Positions 46,115 to 57,339 of a stretch of DNA of 64,000 nt are shown here, one piece after another. The DNA comes from Chlorocebus sabaeus. Its lineage: Eukaryota > Chordata > Mammalia > Primates > Cercopithecidae. How positions within the stretch are numbered: the first letter of the stretch is position 1; every line of letters starts with the position of its first letter. The stretch lies in NCBI RefSeq assembly GCF_047675955.1, contig NC_132923.1, positions 91,447,137-91,511,136 on the forward strand. The letters run 5' to 3'. The notes under the pieces are model-generated. The model did no database searches. It worked only from the letters and a program-made list of their open reading frames with translations, and was not told the DNA's origin. Position numbers and translations under genes: made by a program.

Positions 46115-46398
46115 TGAGATGGAGTTTTCCTCTTGTTGCCCAGGCTGGAGTGCAATGGTGAGATCTCGGCTCGCTGCAATCTCTGCCTCCCAAGTTCTAG
46201 CGATTCTCCTGCCTTAGCCTCCTGAGTAGCTGGGATTACAGGCGACTGCCACCACGCCTGGCTAATTTTTATATTTTTAGTAGAGACAGGATTTCACAAT
46301 GTTGGCCAGGCTGGTCTCAAACTCCTGACCTCAGGTGATCTACCCGCCTTGGCCTCCCAAAGTTCTGGGATTATAGACCTGAGCCACCACACTTGGCT
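46112..46398 (-). mobile_element. Alu
   Basis: The tail expanded into (TTA)n. Confidence 0.94.
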
Positions 46399-46487
46399 AG
46401 TAGTGTCAGTGGTTTTTAAATCAGAGTAAGGACAGCTAGGTATGTTTTAGACTGTGTCACACCTCTTTCTTCACTTCTTTTTTCACT

Positions 46488-46784
46488 TCTTTTTTTTAAA
46501 AGACAGAGTCTCACTCTGTCGCCCAGGCTGGATGGAATACAGTGGCATGATATCGGCTTACTGCAACCTCTGCCTCCTGGTTTCAAGCAATTCTTGTGCC
46601 TCAGCCTCCCAAGTAGCTGGGATTACAGGTGTGTGCCACCGCATCCGGTTAATTTTTATATTTTTAGTAGAGATGGGGTTTCACCACGTTGGCCAGGCTG
46701 ATCTCGAACTCCTGGCCTCATGTGATTCACCTGCCTTGGTCTCCCAAAGTGCTGGGATTATAAGTGTGAGCCACCATGCCTGGC
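46488..46784 (-). mobile_element. Alu
   Basis: Flanked by 'cttcactt' copies. Confidence 0.94.
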
Positions 46785-47044
46785 TCTTCCTTCACTTGTT
46801 TGTTTAGGTAATAAAGTTTTGAGGGAGGATATTTATGCTTTAATGTTTAACTCTGAGCTTTATACAGAACTGTGAATTTGATAAATATTTGACTGACTGA
46901 GTGTGAATGCCACCAAGGAACACGTTAATGTTATTTTCCTTATGCTAGTTTACAAAGAGTCAAAGTCTAAAATTTGTTTTAAATCTGTGAACATTATATC
47001 ACAGGGGAGTGACCCATGCAATTTTTTGTATTATGTATCTATTA

Positions 47045-47560
47045 TTAGTTTTCTGTGGCTATCATAATGAATTACCACAAACTTAGCTTAAAACAACACA
47101 CATTTATTTTATCTTACTGTTCTATAAGTCAGAGGTCTGACAAGAGTCTCACTGGGCTAAAATCAAGGTATCAGCAGGGCTGCATTCCTCTCTGGAGACT
47201 CTAGAGGAGAATCCATTTCCTTACTTTTTTCAGCTGCCAGTAGCTGTTTGCATTCCTCGGCTCATAGACCCCTTCCATCTTCAAACCCAGCAATGAGTCT
47301 TTCTCACATTGCATCACTCTGATATTGACTCTTCTGCCTCCCTCTTCCACCTGTGAGGACCTTGTGATTACTTTGGACCCACCTTAATAATCCAGGATCA
47401 TCTCTATTTTAAAGTCTTCCGATCAGCAACTTTAATTGCACCTACAATTTTGATTTATTTCCCTTGCCATATAATGTGACACCGTCACAGGTTCTGGGGG
47501 TTAGGACATAGACATCTCTAGGGGGCCATTAATCTGCCTACCTCAGTATCCTATTAGGAA
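47045..47560 (-). mobile_element. MLT1-type LTR (ERVL-MaLR), antisense
   Basis: 'ttagttttctgtggctatca', 'aaacaacacacatttatttt', 'gtgaggaccttgtgattact' and 'gggccattaatctgcctacc' give the full reverse MLT1 layout. No internal genes are present. Confidence 0.78.
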
Positions 47561-47770
47561 GGCATTTTTGAGCACATCCCCATGTGCTACTATTAACCCA
47601 TAATTAAATATTAGTAAAAGTAAGTGTCTCTTTTTATCAAAAATAAGTAAAAGTTTTAATTTTCTTCCTATACTCCAATGGATAACCCGGCTCATTACCC
47701 ATTTTGGAGACTGCTGGCTAATAGTAGGTCCTAGGATAAGACCTGCCTTGGAATAAGAATTTCAACTTTT

Positions 47771-47900
47771 GTCAGGGTGCAATGTCTTCGTGCCTGTGAA
47801 ATCCCAGCAATTTGGGAGACTGAGGCAGGCAGATTGCTTGAGCACAGGAGTTCAAGACCAGCCTGGGTAACGTGACAAAACCCCATCTCTACAAAAATTA
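47771..47900 (+). mobile_element. Alu left half of a split copy
   Basis: Preceded by 'agaatttcaactttt'. Confidence 0.88.
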
Positions 47901-48189
47901 GGCCTAGCACGGTGGCTCATGCCTGTAATCCCAACACTTTGGGAGGCCAAGGCGGGTGGATCACCTGAGGTCAGGGATTTGAGACCACCTTGACCAACAT
48001 GGAGAAACCCCATCTCTACTAAAAATACAAAAATTAGCTGGGCGTGGTGGCACATGCCTATAATCCCAGCTACTTGGGAGGCTGAGGCAGAAGAATCGCT
48101 TGAACCCAGGAGGCGAAGGTTGCAGTGAGCCGAGATTGCGCCATTGCACTCTAGCCTGGGTAACGAGCAAAACTCCATCTCAAAAAAAA
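47901..48189 (+). mobile_element. Alu nested in an Alu
   Basis: Target duplication 'acaaaaatta' at the first A-linker of the host Alu. Confidence 0.93.
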
Positions 48190-48342
48190 TACAAAAATTA
48201 GCTGGGCGTGGTGGTGTATGCCTGTAGTCCCAGCCACTTGGGAGGCTGAGGTGGGAGGATCGCTTGAGCCCAGGAGGTAGAGGCTGCAGTGAGCCAAGAT
48301 CGTGTCTGGGCAAAAGATGGAGACTTTGTCTAAAAAAAGAAA
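48190..48342 (+). mobile_element. Alu right half of a split copy
   Basis: Followed by 'agaatttcaactttt', matching 47757-47770. Confidence 0.88.
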
Positions 48343-48349
48343 GAATTTC

Positions 48350-48440
48350 AACTTTTATTTAAATTCAATGAATACTGAGCACTAACTATGAACAAGGCAA
48401 TGTTTTAAGTATATGGAGAGACACAAAACTACATGGTATA
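48350..48440 (-). mobile_element. L2 3' end, antisense
   Basis: 'ttcaatgaatactgagcact' and 'caaggcaatgttttaagta' fit the reverse L2 terminus. 48780-48890 ('ccctgccctcaaaaacctt') may continue it. Confidence 0.5.
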
Positions 48441-48898
48441 TGTTGTCCAGGTGGACTAACTATTGGCTTAAAGACTTGGTTTTTTTTTTCTCATGTCCTA
48501 GTCCAATGAAGGTTGGGTGGAGGTGGAAGGGGAGCTCATTTTCACCTAGAACAGGGCCTTGGATTCCTCCACTGGATCTTCTGCATCTGCTGGCAGATGA
48601 AGGAAGAAGGTGTGGAAGATAGTGTTGAGGTTTTATGGAACAGGTCTAGAAATGACATAATCATTTCTGCCCATATACCACTGGCCAGAACTTAGTGTTA
48701 CAATCTTAACCAACTATAACGGACACTGGGAAATGTAATCTGGTTCGGGAGGAAAGGGGAAGCAATTTGTTGAACAAGTAGCTATTCTCTTCCACACACA
48801 GGATCCCTGCCCTCAAAAACCTTTTAATATTGTGGAAGAGGTAGATATTAGGTAAAACTTGATGTAGAAGGCAGGGCCTCATGAGTGCTCCAGTAGAG

Positions 48899-49131
48899 GT
48901 TTATTTTTATTTTTATTTTTATTTTTTTGAAATGGAGGCTTGCTCTATCGCCCAGGCTGGAGTGCAGTGGCGCAATCTCGGCTCACTCCTGCCTCCGCCT
49001 CCTGAGTAAGTGGGACTACAGGTGCTGGCCACCACACCTGGCTAATTTTTTGTATTTTTGGTAGAGATTGGGTTTCGCCATGTTGGCCAGGCTGGTCTCA
49101 AACCCTTGACCTCAAGTGATTCACCCGCCTT
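48899..49131 (-). mobile_element. Alu, 5'-truncated
   Basis: ATTTT-type tail; ends at 'ttcacccgcctt'. Confidence 0.92.
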
Positions 49132-49134
49132 GAG

Positions 49135-49605
49135 AAAGATTAATCTTGATTGGAAATATTTGAAATTACGTCTCTGAGCTAGAGATTCTTATAACCAACT
49201 TCAAAGAGCTATTTTAAGAATTAAGTGACAGGCCAGGCACAGTGGCTTCCACCTGTAATCCCAGCCCTTTGGGAGGCTGAAACAGAAGAATTGCTTGAGA
49301 CCAGGAGTTCGAGAGTAGCCTGGACAACATAAGGAAACCCCATCTCTACAAAATGTTTAAAAATTAGCCAAGTGAGATGATGCATGCTTATAGTTCCAGC
49401 TATTTTGGAGGCCAAGGTGTGAGCCCATGAGTTCAAGGCTGCAGTTAGCTATGATCACACCACTGCACTCCAGCCTGAGTGATAGAGCAAGACCGACCCT
49501 GTCTCTAAAAAACACAAAAAGAGTTAGGTGATTTAATATGTGGATGTGTCTGGCACACTAAATGCTATATAAATGTTTGGTGCTATTACTGTTGTTATTT
49601 GGAGA
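49135..49605 (+). mobile_element. MIR remnant split by an Alu
   Basis: 'ttttaagaattaagtga' on the left and 'gtctggcacactaaatgct' plus 'ataaatgtttggtgct' on the right of the Alu at 49231-49520. Confidence 0.55.
49231..49520 (+). mobile_element. Alu, J-like
   Basis: Flanked by aagaattaagtga and aagagttaggtga. Confidence 0.92.
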
Positions 49606-50049
49606 TGTTCTTGAGCCAAGTTTTTAAGGATTCGTAGAGCTTTAAAAAATGGATTCCAGACAGAGAGACTCATTCTCGCAACAATATGGAAGTGGGAGGA
49701 TTCAGAACATATTTAGAGGTGCAGGTTATATAATCGAAACATAGAGAAGGCAGGTGGTGCCTGTGGCCTCAGAGCCTACAGGCGGTGCTGGCTCTGGGTC
49801 CAGGCTGGAAAAATAAAAATTTTATAAAATGTAAAATAAAAAGAAAAGAGAGAGAATGCAGGTGGATGTAACAGGAGATAAAGCAAGAGAGGTTTGGATC
49901 AGATCATTCAGACCTTTGAATAACATGGTAAGGAATTTGGACTTTAATCGGGATCTGTAAGCTGCCACAAAAGCTTTTTGAGTAACAAACAGTTTCTCAA
50001 GGGAAGAAATTGTGTCTTGCTCATCTTTATATACTTTTTATAACTATAT

Positions 50050-50309
50050 GGAGAGGTAATATAGCATTGTGATTAAGAACCCAGACTCTATAATCAACTG
50101 TTTAGGTTTGACTCCTGGCTCTGCCTTTTATTAGCTGTATAACTTGGGGCAAGTTACTTAATCTCTGTGCCTCAGTTTCTTTATTGGTATGATTGGAATA
50201 ATAAAAGTACTACTTCATTGGATTATTATGAGGATTAAATGATTTCATATAAGGTAAAGTGCTTAGAACAATGGCTGCATAGTAAGTGCTCATTAAGAGT
50301 TAGGTGATA
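50050..50309 (+). mobile_element. MIR SINE, near full length
   Basis: 'tagcattgtgattaagaacc', 'cctggctctgccttttatta', 'ctctgtgcctcagtttct' and 'agtaagtgctcattaagag'. An Alu was inserted at its 3' end. Confidence 0.88.
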
Positions 50310-50615
50310 CCGGGCGGGGTGTGGTGGCTCACGTCTGTAATCCCAGCACTTCAGGAGGCCGAGGACGGCGGATCACTTGAGGTCAGGAGTTTGAGACCAA
50401 CCTGGCCAACATGGTGAAACCCTGTCTCTAATAAAAATACAAAAATTAGTCAGGCATGGTGGTGCACGCTTGTAATTCCAGCTGCTCTGGAGGCTGACGC
50501 AGGAGAATCCCCTGAACCTGGAAGGTGGAGGTTGCAGTGAGCCAAGATCGTGCCACTGCACTCCAACCTGGGCAACAGAGCAACAGAGTGAGACTGTATC
50601 TCAAAAAAAAAAAAA
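50310..50615 (+). mobile_element. Alu
   Basis: Flanked by 'agttaggtgatac' and 'agttagctgatac'. Confidence 0.94.
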
Positions 50616-50629
50616 GTTAGCTGATACCA

Positions 50630-50921
50630 GGCTGGGCGTGGTGGCTCACACCTGTAATCCCAACATTTTGGGAGGCCGAGGCAGGTGGATTACCTGAGAT
50701 CAGGAGTTTGAGACCAGCCTGGTCACATGGCAAAAGCCTGTGTCTACTAAAATTATAAAAATTAGCCAGGCATGGTGGCAGGCGCCTGTAATCCCAGCTA
50801 CTCGGGAGGCTGAGGCAGGAGAATTGCTTGAACCTGGGAGGCAGAGGTTGCAGTGAGCTGAGATTGCGCCACTGCACTCCAACCTGGGCAACAGAGTGAG
50901 ACTCTGTCTCAGAAAAAAAAG
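50630..50921 (+). mobile_element. Alu
   Basis: Followed by a third copy, 'agttatatgatacc'. Confidence 0.94.
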
Positions 50922-51022
50922 AAGAGTTATATGATACCATCATCATTATCATCGGTGCCAGTGCCTGGCACATAATAGGCACTGAAAAAATTTTGAGTTG
51001 TATTTTAAATCTACCCAGTGAA

Positions 51023-51314
51023 GGCTGGGCGCAGTGGCTCACACCTGTAATCCCAGTACTTTGGGAGGCCAAGGTGGGCGGATCACTTGAGGTCAAGAGT
51101 TCAAGACCAGCCTGGCCAATATGGTGAAATCCTGTCTCTACTAAAAATACAAAAATTAGCCGGGTATGGGGGCACACGCCTGTAATTCTAGCTACTTGGG
51201 AGGCTGAGGTGGGAGAATCACTTGAACACGGAGGTGAGATAGCGCTGCTGCACTCTAGCCTGGGTGACAGAGCAAGACCCAGTCTCAAAATAAAAATAAA
51301 TAAATAAAAATAAA
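51023..51314 (+). mobile_element. Alu
   Basis: Flanked by 'tctacccagtgaa' and 'tttgcccagtaaa'. Confidence 0.94.
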
Positions 51315-51327
51315 TTTGCCCAGTAAA

Positions 51328-51441
51328 GAATCACTTGAGCCCAGGAGTTTGAGGCTGCAGTGAGCTATGATGGTGCCACTGCTCTCCAGCACAGTTGACA
51401 GAGTTAGATCTTGCCTCAAAACAAAAACAAAAACAAAAACC
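51328..51441 (+). mobile_element. Alu 3' part
   Basis: 'aatcacttgagcccaggagt' to an AAAAAC tail, followed by 'atttacccagcaag'. Confidence 0.88.
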
Positions 51442-51637
51442 ATAATTTACCCAGCAAGTGTTTTTTTATTTATTTTTAGCCTCCTTCAGAGAAAGACTAA
51501 GAAGTGTTTATATATTGTCATATACCAGGCAAGAGAATATCTTGCTGTTAAGAAGCTTGTGGTCTAGTAAAAAAGTTATAAGGCATGTGATAAAACATAG
51601 TTAAAGGTTGGAAATGATGCTATAGAAAGGTGATATA

Positions 51638-51794
51638 GGCTGGGCATGGTGGCTCACACCTGTAATCCTAGCATGTTTGGGAGGGTGAGGCAGAAAGATT
51701 GTTTGAGCCCAGGAGTTCAAGGTTGCAGTGAGCTGTAATTGCAACAATGCACTCCTGCCTGGGTGACAGAGTGAGACCTTGTCTCAAAAAAAAA
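51638..51794 (+). mobile_element. Alu, middle deleted
   Basis: Left monomer to 'gagttcaaggttgcagtgag'. Confidence 0.92.
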
Positions 51795-51884
51795 GGAGTG
51801 TAAATGGTTGCCTTGGTAGTTGAAGAACATGGGAAGGAAGTATTTGAACTGGTATTTGAGGATGAGTAGAATCTAACTACAGTC

Positions 51885-52215
51885 ATGCACTGCATAAGAT
51901 ATTTTGGTTAACAGGAGACCGCATACATGATCGTGGTTCCATGAGATTATAATACCATATTTTTGCTGTACCTTTTCTATGTTTAGATGTGTTAAGATAC
52001 ACAAATACTTACAATTTTGTTGCAGTTGCCTACAGTATTCAGTACAGTAATATGCTGTAGAGGCTTGTAACCTAGGATCAATAAACTCTACCGTATAGCC
52101 TGAGGGTATTGTAGGCTATACCATCCAGGTTTATGTAAGTACACTCTATGATTACGCAACCACAAAATCACCTAAGAATGCATTTCTCAGAATGTATCCC
52201 CATCATTAAGTGAGG
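51885..52215. mobile_element. DNA transposon MITE, family unassigned
   Basis: Imperfect inverted ends ('agtcatgcactgcataa' on the left, 'cattaagtgaggtatgtg' on the right). Internal 'tacagtattcagtacagtaa' and 'tgtaagtacactctatgat' are typical of a common primate MITE. Confidence 0.6.
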
Positions 52216-52393
52216 TATGTGGAAATGAAGAGAGGGACATTTTAGGTAGTGGGAACAGTCTGAGAAAAGGCAAAGATGTGGAAAAGCTTAATAATGACAC
52301 ATTATGGGGAATGGTAAATCATGCTATGGAAAAGACTCTAGTCTCTAGGCAGTCTAGTTTACCAGTAGTATCAGAGTTAAGAGTTCCCTGTTG

Positions 52394-52689
52394 GGACCAG
52401 GTGCAGTGGCTAATGCCTGTAATCCCACCCTTTTGGGTGGCCGAGATGGGCAGATCACTTGAGGTCAGGAGTTTGAGACCAGCCTGGTCAATGTGGTAAA
52501 ACCCCATCTCTACTAAAAATACAAAAATTAGCTGGGTGTGGTGGCGGGTCCTGTAATCCCAGCTACTTGGGAGGCTGAGGCAGGAGAATCTCTTGAACCC
52601 AGGATACAGAGGTGCAGTGAGCCAAGATCGAACCATTGCACTACAGTCTGGGCAACAGAGTGAGGCTCTGTCTCAAAAAAAAAAAAAAA
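52394..52689 (+). mobile_element. Alu
   Basis: Flanked by agttccctgttgg and agtttcctgttgg. Confidence 0.94.
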
Positions 52690-52744
52690 GTTTCCTGTTG
52701 GTCTTACTATCTTTAGAGCAGTGATAAACAGTCCTTTGTTTAGA

Positions 52745-52905
52745 CAAGGCCTTGCTACTCACTACATGTAGTCTGTAGACCAAGCGACATCAGTATCACC
52801 TGGAAGTTTAGAAATTCAGATTCTTAGGCCCCATCCCTGACCTACAGAATTCGAGTCTGCATTTTGACAAGATCCCTCATGGGTTTATATCCACAGTGGT
52901 CTAAA
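52745..52905. mobile_element. MER5-like hAT MITE
   Basis: 'catcagtatcacctggaag', 'ttcttaggccccatccctga' and 'gtctgcattttgacaagatc' match the layout of MER5A. Confidence 0.65.
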
Positions 52906-52921
52906 GTACAAAAGCAATCCT

Positions 52922-53216
52922 TGGCCTAGTGTAGTGGCTTACTTTGGGAAGCCAAGGCAGGAAGATCACTTGAGGCCAGGAACTTAAGACCAGCCTAGGC
53001 AACATAGTGAGACCCTGTCTCTGCCAAAAAAAAAAAAAAAAAAATAGCCAGCTGTGGTGCTGTGTGCCTGTAGTCCCAGCTACTCAGGAGGCTGAGACAG
53101 GACAGTCGCTTGAACCCAGGAGGTTGAGGCTGCAGTGAGCTTATGATCACACCGTTGCACCGTGCCACTGCACTCCAGCCTGGGCAACAGAGCAAGACTT
53201 TGTCTCAAAAAAAAAA
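52922..53216 (+). mobile_element. Alu, J-like
   Basis: Early part shortened ('agtggcttactttggga'). Confidence 0.92.
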
Positions 53217-53616
53217 GTAACCCTCCTTCTCAACATGAATCTGTATGTCATATGAAACTAAAAATAACAAAGTTGAGTAATCACTTACTCTCAGAGCACA
53301 TGCAGTAAGAAGGTACCCCCCTTCCTGAGTTAAGTAATTCTAACTGGTATGATTTGGAGTGGGGTATGGGGATAGGGGAATAAAAATCATTCAGAATATA
53401 AATTTTTAAGGTCTTATCTTGTGACATGACAATGATTTGAGGCTTCATTTCGATTTTTGATATAGTTAGCAATAAAAACTTAAGTGAAAACTTATTGTTG
53501 ATGTTACATTCTTTTCTAGACACATGTCACTTCCCTGTCAAGGATGAGTAATAGTTCCTCTTTATAGTATATATTTTTTATAACATTTAGAGTGATTAAC
53601 TCTGTTAAAGCTCTTC
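53217..53616. other. Unique intronic sequence
   Basis: I see nothing assignable here. Confidence 0.5.
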
Positions 53617-53915
53617 TTTTTTTTTTTTTTTTTTTTTGAGACGGAGTCTCGCTGTCACCCAGGCTGAAGTGCAGTGGCATTATCTTAGCTCACTGCAACC
53701 TCCACCTCCCGGGTTCAAGTGATTCTCCTGCCTCAGCCTCTCGAGTAGCTGGGACTACAGGCACCCACCACCACGCCTGGCTGATTTTTGTATTTTTAGT
53801 AGAGATGGGGTTTCACCACATTGGCCAGGATGGTCTTGATCTCTTGACCTTGTGATCCACCTGCCTTGGCCTCCCAAAGTGCTGGGATTACAGACGTGAG
53901 CCACCATGCCTGACC
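53617..53915 (-). mobile_element. Alu
   Basis: Flanked by 'gctcttctttt' and 'gctctttttcc'. Confidence 0.94.
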
Positions 53916-54429
53916 GCTCTTTTTCCAATATAAAGCTAATGCATGTCTCAGCTTGCCAGCTCTGTGACACCATTTTGGATGTGGTGGTGGTGGTGGTGGT
54001 TTTCCGTTAGGAATGAGTTGAGAGAGGTCAGGCAGTAAAGTTGCACATAGAAGTAGAAGTATGTGACACAACTGTGATACGGTTATTTGAGTAGAGGGTG
54101 GGAAGAAAGCAGACAGAAAACTGTCCTATGAAGCCAGTGCCTGCCTGGATGTGCTGTGACATCCCTGTAGATGGCGTGGTCAAAATGATAGTGGGCCCGG
54201 GAGGAAGAAAAGCAAGGGTGTGTCACATCCAAACCAGGTCTTTTCAGCTTCTAGAAAAACTCATGATTTTAAAAGTAGCTGTTGTTTTTCTAGTAGAACC
54301 CTATTGCCTGACTTCTTTATAAATATTTGATTAAAGAAAATCAAATACCTCTTGGCTTTACTGCCTTGTACCTGCCTCTAATGTTCTTTATTGTAACACG
54401 AGTTTACATTGTGAAGTTAATTTGGTGAT
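53916..54429. other. Unique intronic sequence with a short (GGT)n
   Basis: A GGT run lies at about 53980-54000. No motif is seen in the short frame 54098-54322. Confidence 0.5.
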
Positions 54430-54541
54430 GATTGCTTCTTCATTCAATAAATGTGTGTTTAGCAACTTGTGTACAAAACATTTTGTGTGAGACATTGTAT
54501 ATAGAAACAAATGAGACAAGATCTGTACTCTTAAAAGCCTT
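54430..54541 (-). mobile_element. L2 3' end, antisense
   Basis: 'cattcaataaatgtgtgttt' and 'aacaaatgagacaagatctg' fit the reverse L2 terminus. Confidence 0.55.
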
Positions 54542-54678
54542 GGCCCAGCATGATGGCTCATGCCTGTAATCCTAGCACTTTGGGAGGCTGAGGTAGGAGG
54601 ATCACTTGAGCCCAGGAATTTGAGACCAGCTTGGGCAACATAGCAATACCCCATCTCTAAAAAATAAATTTCTTTTAA
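54542..54678 (+). mobile_element. Alu left monomer
   Basis: Ends at the first linker 'ctaaaaaataaa'. Confidence 0.88.
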
Positions 54679-54686
54679 AAATATTC

Positions 54687-54993
54687 TTTTTTTTTTTTTT
54701 TTTTTTTTTGTGAGACAGAGTTTCACTCTTGTTGCCCAGGCCGGAGTGCAATGGCGTGCTCTTGGCTCACCACAGCCTCCACCTCCTGGGGTCAAGCAAT
54801 TCTCCTGCCTCAGCCTCCCGAGTATCTGGGATTACAGGCATGTGCCACCACACCTGGCTAATTTTGTATTTTTAGTAGAGATGGGGTTTCTCCATGTTGG
54901 TCAGGCTGGTCTCAAACTCCCGACCTGAGGTGATCCACCTGCCTCTGCCTCCCAAAGTGCTGGGATTACAGGCATGAGCCACCATGCCTGGCT
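54687..54993 (-). mobile_element. Alu
   Basis: Target duplication 'aaaaatattc'. Confidence 0.94.
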
Positions 54994-55009
54994 AAAAAAT
55001 ATTCACATA

Positions 55010-55311
55010 GGCTGGGCACGGTGGCTTACACCTGTAATCCTAGCACTTTGGGAGGCTGAGGGGGGCGGATCACCTGAAGTGGGTGAATCACCTGAGGTGA
55101 GGAGTTTAAGACCAGCCTGGCCAACATGGTGAAGCCCTATCTGTACTAAAAATACAAAAATTATCTGGGTGTGGTGGCAGTTGCCTATAATTTCAGCTAC
55201 TCAGGAGGCTGAGGCAGGAGAATTGCTTGAACCCGGGAGGCAGAGGTTGCAGTGCGGCAAGATTGCACCACTGCACTCCAGCTTGGGTGACAGAGCGAGA
55301 CTCCGTCTCAA
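55010..55311 (+). mobile_element. Alu with a 16-18 bp internal duplication
   Basis: 'ggatcacctgaagtggg' then 'tgaatcacctgaggtg' near 55066-55098. Confidence 0.93.
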
Positions 55312-55384
55312 TCATTCAATCAGTCAATACCTTATATTCCAGTCTAGGGAAGGAGTCAGAAATGTTAGAGTAGCAAGAATAGCT

Positions 55385-55610
55385 AACATTTTCTAGTGCT
55401 TATTATGTTCCAGGAGCCCAAGTTATCTCATTTTATCTTCACAATAACCATGTGGGTTAGGTAATATTAATATTTACATTTTGCATGTGAAAAAACTGAA
55501 TTGCAGAGAGGTCATCAGTAAATGGTAGAGCCAGGATTCAACTCAAAGCAGTCTAACTCAAGATCCAGACAACTTAATACTAATTAGCAGTCATTCAAGG
55601 TAGGGTGAAA
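55385..55610 (-). mobile_element. MIR SINE, antisense
   Basis: 'tctcattttatcttcacaat', 'aactgaattgcagagagg' and 'agagccaggattcaactc'. Confidence 0.75.
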
Positions 55611-55789
55611 AGTGCTAGTTGTACTGTGGGAGGTAGGGAGAGACAAAAGAGAGAGAGAAGGGATTAATGCTAAGGGTATCCGGGAGATCCTTTGTATAGA
55701 AGATGAAATTTTAGCTGATCTTGGATGATTTTCAGTAAGTATAGTATTCCAATTCAAGGAAGGAACTTCAACCAAGTTTCCAAGTCATA

Positions 55790-55915
55790 AAAATCATTCA
55801 TGCCATTTAATAAATCTTTACTGAGAACTAGCTTACTGTGTGCTAGACACTATACTAGGTAGTAGAAATGCAGAGATAAATCAAACTCTGAATCTTCCAT
55901 AGTGAGAAAAGTTAC
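55790..55915 (-). mobile_element. L2 3' end, antisense
   Basis: 'taataaatctttactgagaa', 'tgctagacactatactagg' and 'cagagataaatcaaac' fit the reverse L2 terminus. Confidence 0.6.
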
Positions 55916-55926
55916 AAGAGTGATAT

Positions 55927-56182
55927 GGGGCCAACACAGGAGGATTGCTTGACTCAAGGAGTTCAAGACCAACCTGGATAACAGCAAGACCCCATCTCTA
56001 TTTTAAAAATTAAAAAATTAATTTAGTGTCGTGATGTGTGCCTGTAGTCGCAGCTACTCAGGAGACTGAGGTGGGAGGATCACGTGAGATAATGAAGTTG
56101 AGGTTGCAGCGAGCTATAATCACACTGTTGTACTCCAGCCTGGACAACAAAGCAAGACCCTGTCTCAAAAAAAAAAAAAAAA
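55927..56182 (+). mobile_element. Alu, 5'-truncated
   Basis: Starts 'gggccaacacaggaggatt'; preceded by 'gagtgatatggg'. Confidence 0.9.
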
Positions 56183-56494
56183 AGCCGGGCACAGTGTCTC
56201 ACACCTGTAATCCCAGCACTTTGGGAGGCCAAGGTGGGCGGATCACGAGGGCAGGAAATCAAGACTATCCTGGATAACACGGTGAAACCCCATCTCTACT
56301 AAAAATACAAAAATTAGCTGGGTGTGGTGGCACGCGTCTGTAGTCCAGCTACTTGGGAGGCTGAGGCAGAAGAATTGCTTGAACCCAGGAGGCAGAGGTT
56401 GCAGTGAGCCGAGATCACGTCATTGCACACCAGCCTGGGCAACAGAGGGAGAATCCGTCTCAAAAAACAAAACAACAGCAACAACAAAAAAAAA
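56183..56494 (+). mobile_element. Alu inserted in the tail of the previous Alu
   Basis: Followed by 'gagtgatatggg', the host's target duplication. Confidence 0.94.
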
Positions 56495-56573
56495 CTCTTA
56501 AAGGAGTGATATGGGAATAAGGCAGATTCCAATGAATTTAGAAATCGGTGAAGATTAAAGAAATGTAGCTAGA

Positions 56574-56872
56574 GACTGGGTGCAGTGGTTCACGCTTGTA
56601 AGCTCAGCACTTTAGGAAGCTGAGGTGGGAGGATTTCTTGAGGCCAGGAGTTCCAGACCAGCCTAGGCAACATAATGAGACCCTATCGCTATAATACTAA
56701 TAATAACAATAATAATAATACCAAAATTAGCCAGGCGTGGTGGTGCACACCTATAGTCCTAGCTGCTCATGAGGCTGAGGTGGGAGGATTGCTTGAGCCC
56801 AGGAATTCAAGGTTGCAATGAGCAGTGATCACACCACTGTACTCCAGCCTGGGCAACAAAGAAAGACTCTTT
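56574..56872 (+). mobile_element. Alu
   Basis: Its tail is interrupted by the next Alu and resumes at 57198. Confidence 0.92.
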
Positions 56873-57197
56873 TTATTTTTTTATTTTATTATTATTATTT
56901 TTTTTTGAGAGGGTGTCTTGCTCTGTCGCCCAGGCTGGAGTGCAATGGCCGGATCTCAGCTCACTGCAAGCTCCGCCTCCCGGGTTCACGCCATTCTCCT
57001 GCCTCAGCCCCCCGAGTAGCTGGGACTACAGGCACCCGCCACCTCGCCCAGCTAGTTTCTTGTATTTTTTTTTTTTTTTAGTAGAGACGGGATTTCACCG
57101 TGTTAGCCATGATGGTCTCGATCTCCTGACCTCGTGATCCGCCCATCTCGGCCTCCTAAAGTGCTGGGATTACAGGCTTGAGCCACCGCGCCCGGCC
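56873..57197 (-). mobile_element. AluY, Old World monkey-type
   Basis: 'atggccggatctcagctcac', 'acctcgcccagctagtttc' and 'aggcttgagcc'. Target duplication 'aagactcttttt'. Confidence 0.95.
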
Positions 57198-57209
57198 AAG
57201 ACTCTTTTT

Positions 57210-57238
57210 TAAAGAAAAGAAAGAAAGAAAGAAAGAAA
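57210..57238. repeat. (GAAA)n microsatellite
   Basis: GAAA units, the displaced tail of the Alu at 56574-56872. Confidence 0.8.
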
Positions 57239-57339
57239 CCTAGAAACATAGATAGAGAATGTAACCTATTCTTAAAGTTTGGTAACAATTAAAAAGAGTG
57301 AATTAGATTCATATTTTAGCGAGTGGACAAGGGAAGATT

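Noticed and set aside
48513..48695. Open frames near 48.4-48.7 kb
   Set aside because: Short, no motif, beside L2 and Alu sequence; chance frames.
50617..51288. 223-codon open frame on the minus strand
   Set aside because: It spans two antisense Alu readings and a bit of intron; no gene-like start or codon pattern.
54098..54322. 74-codon frame containing GPGGRK
   Set aside because: No supporting splice sites or family match that I can recognise.
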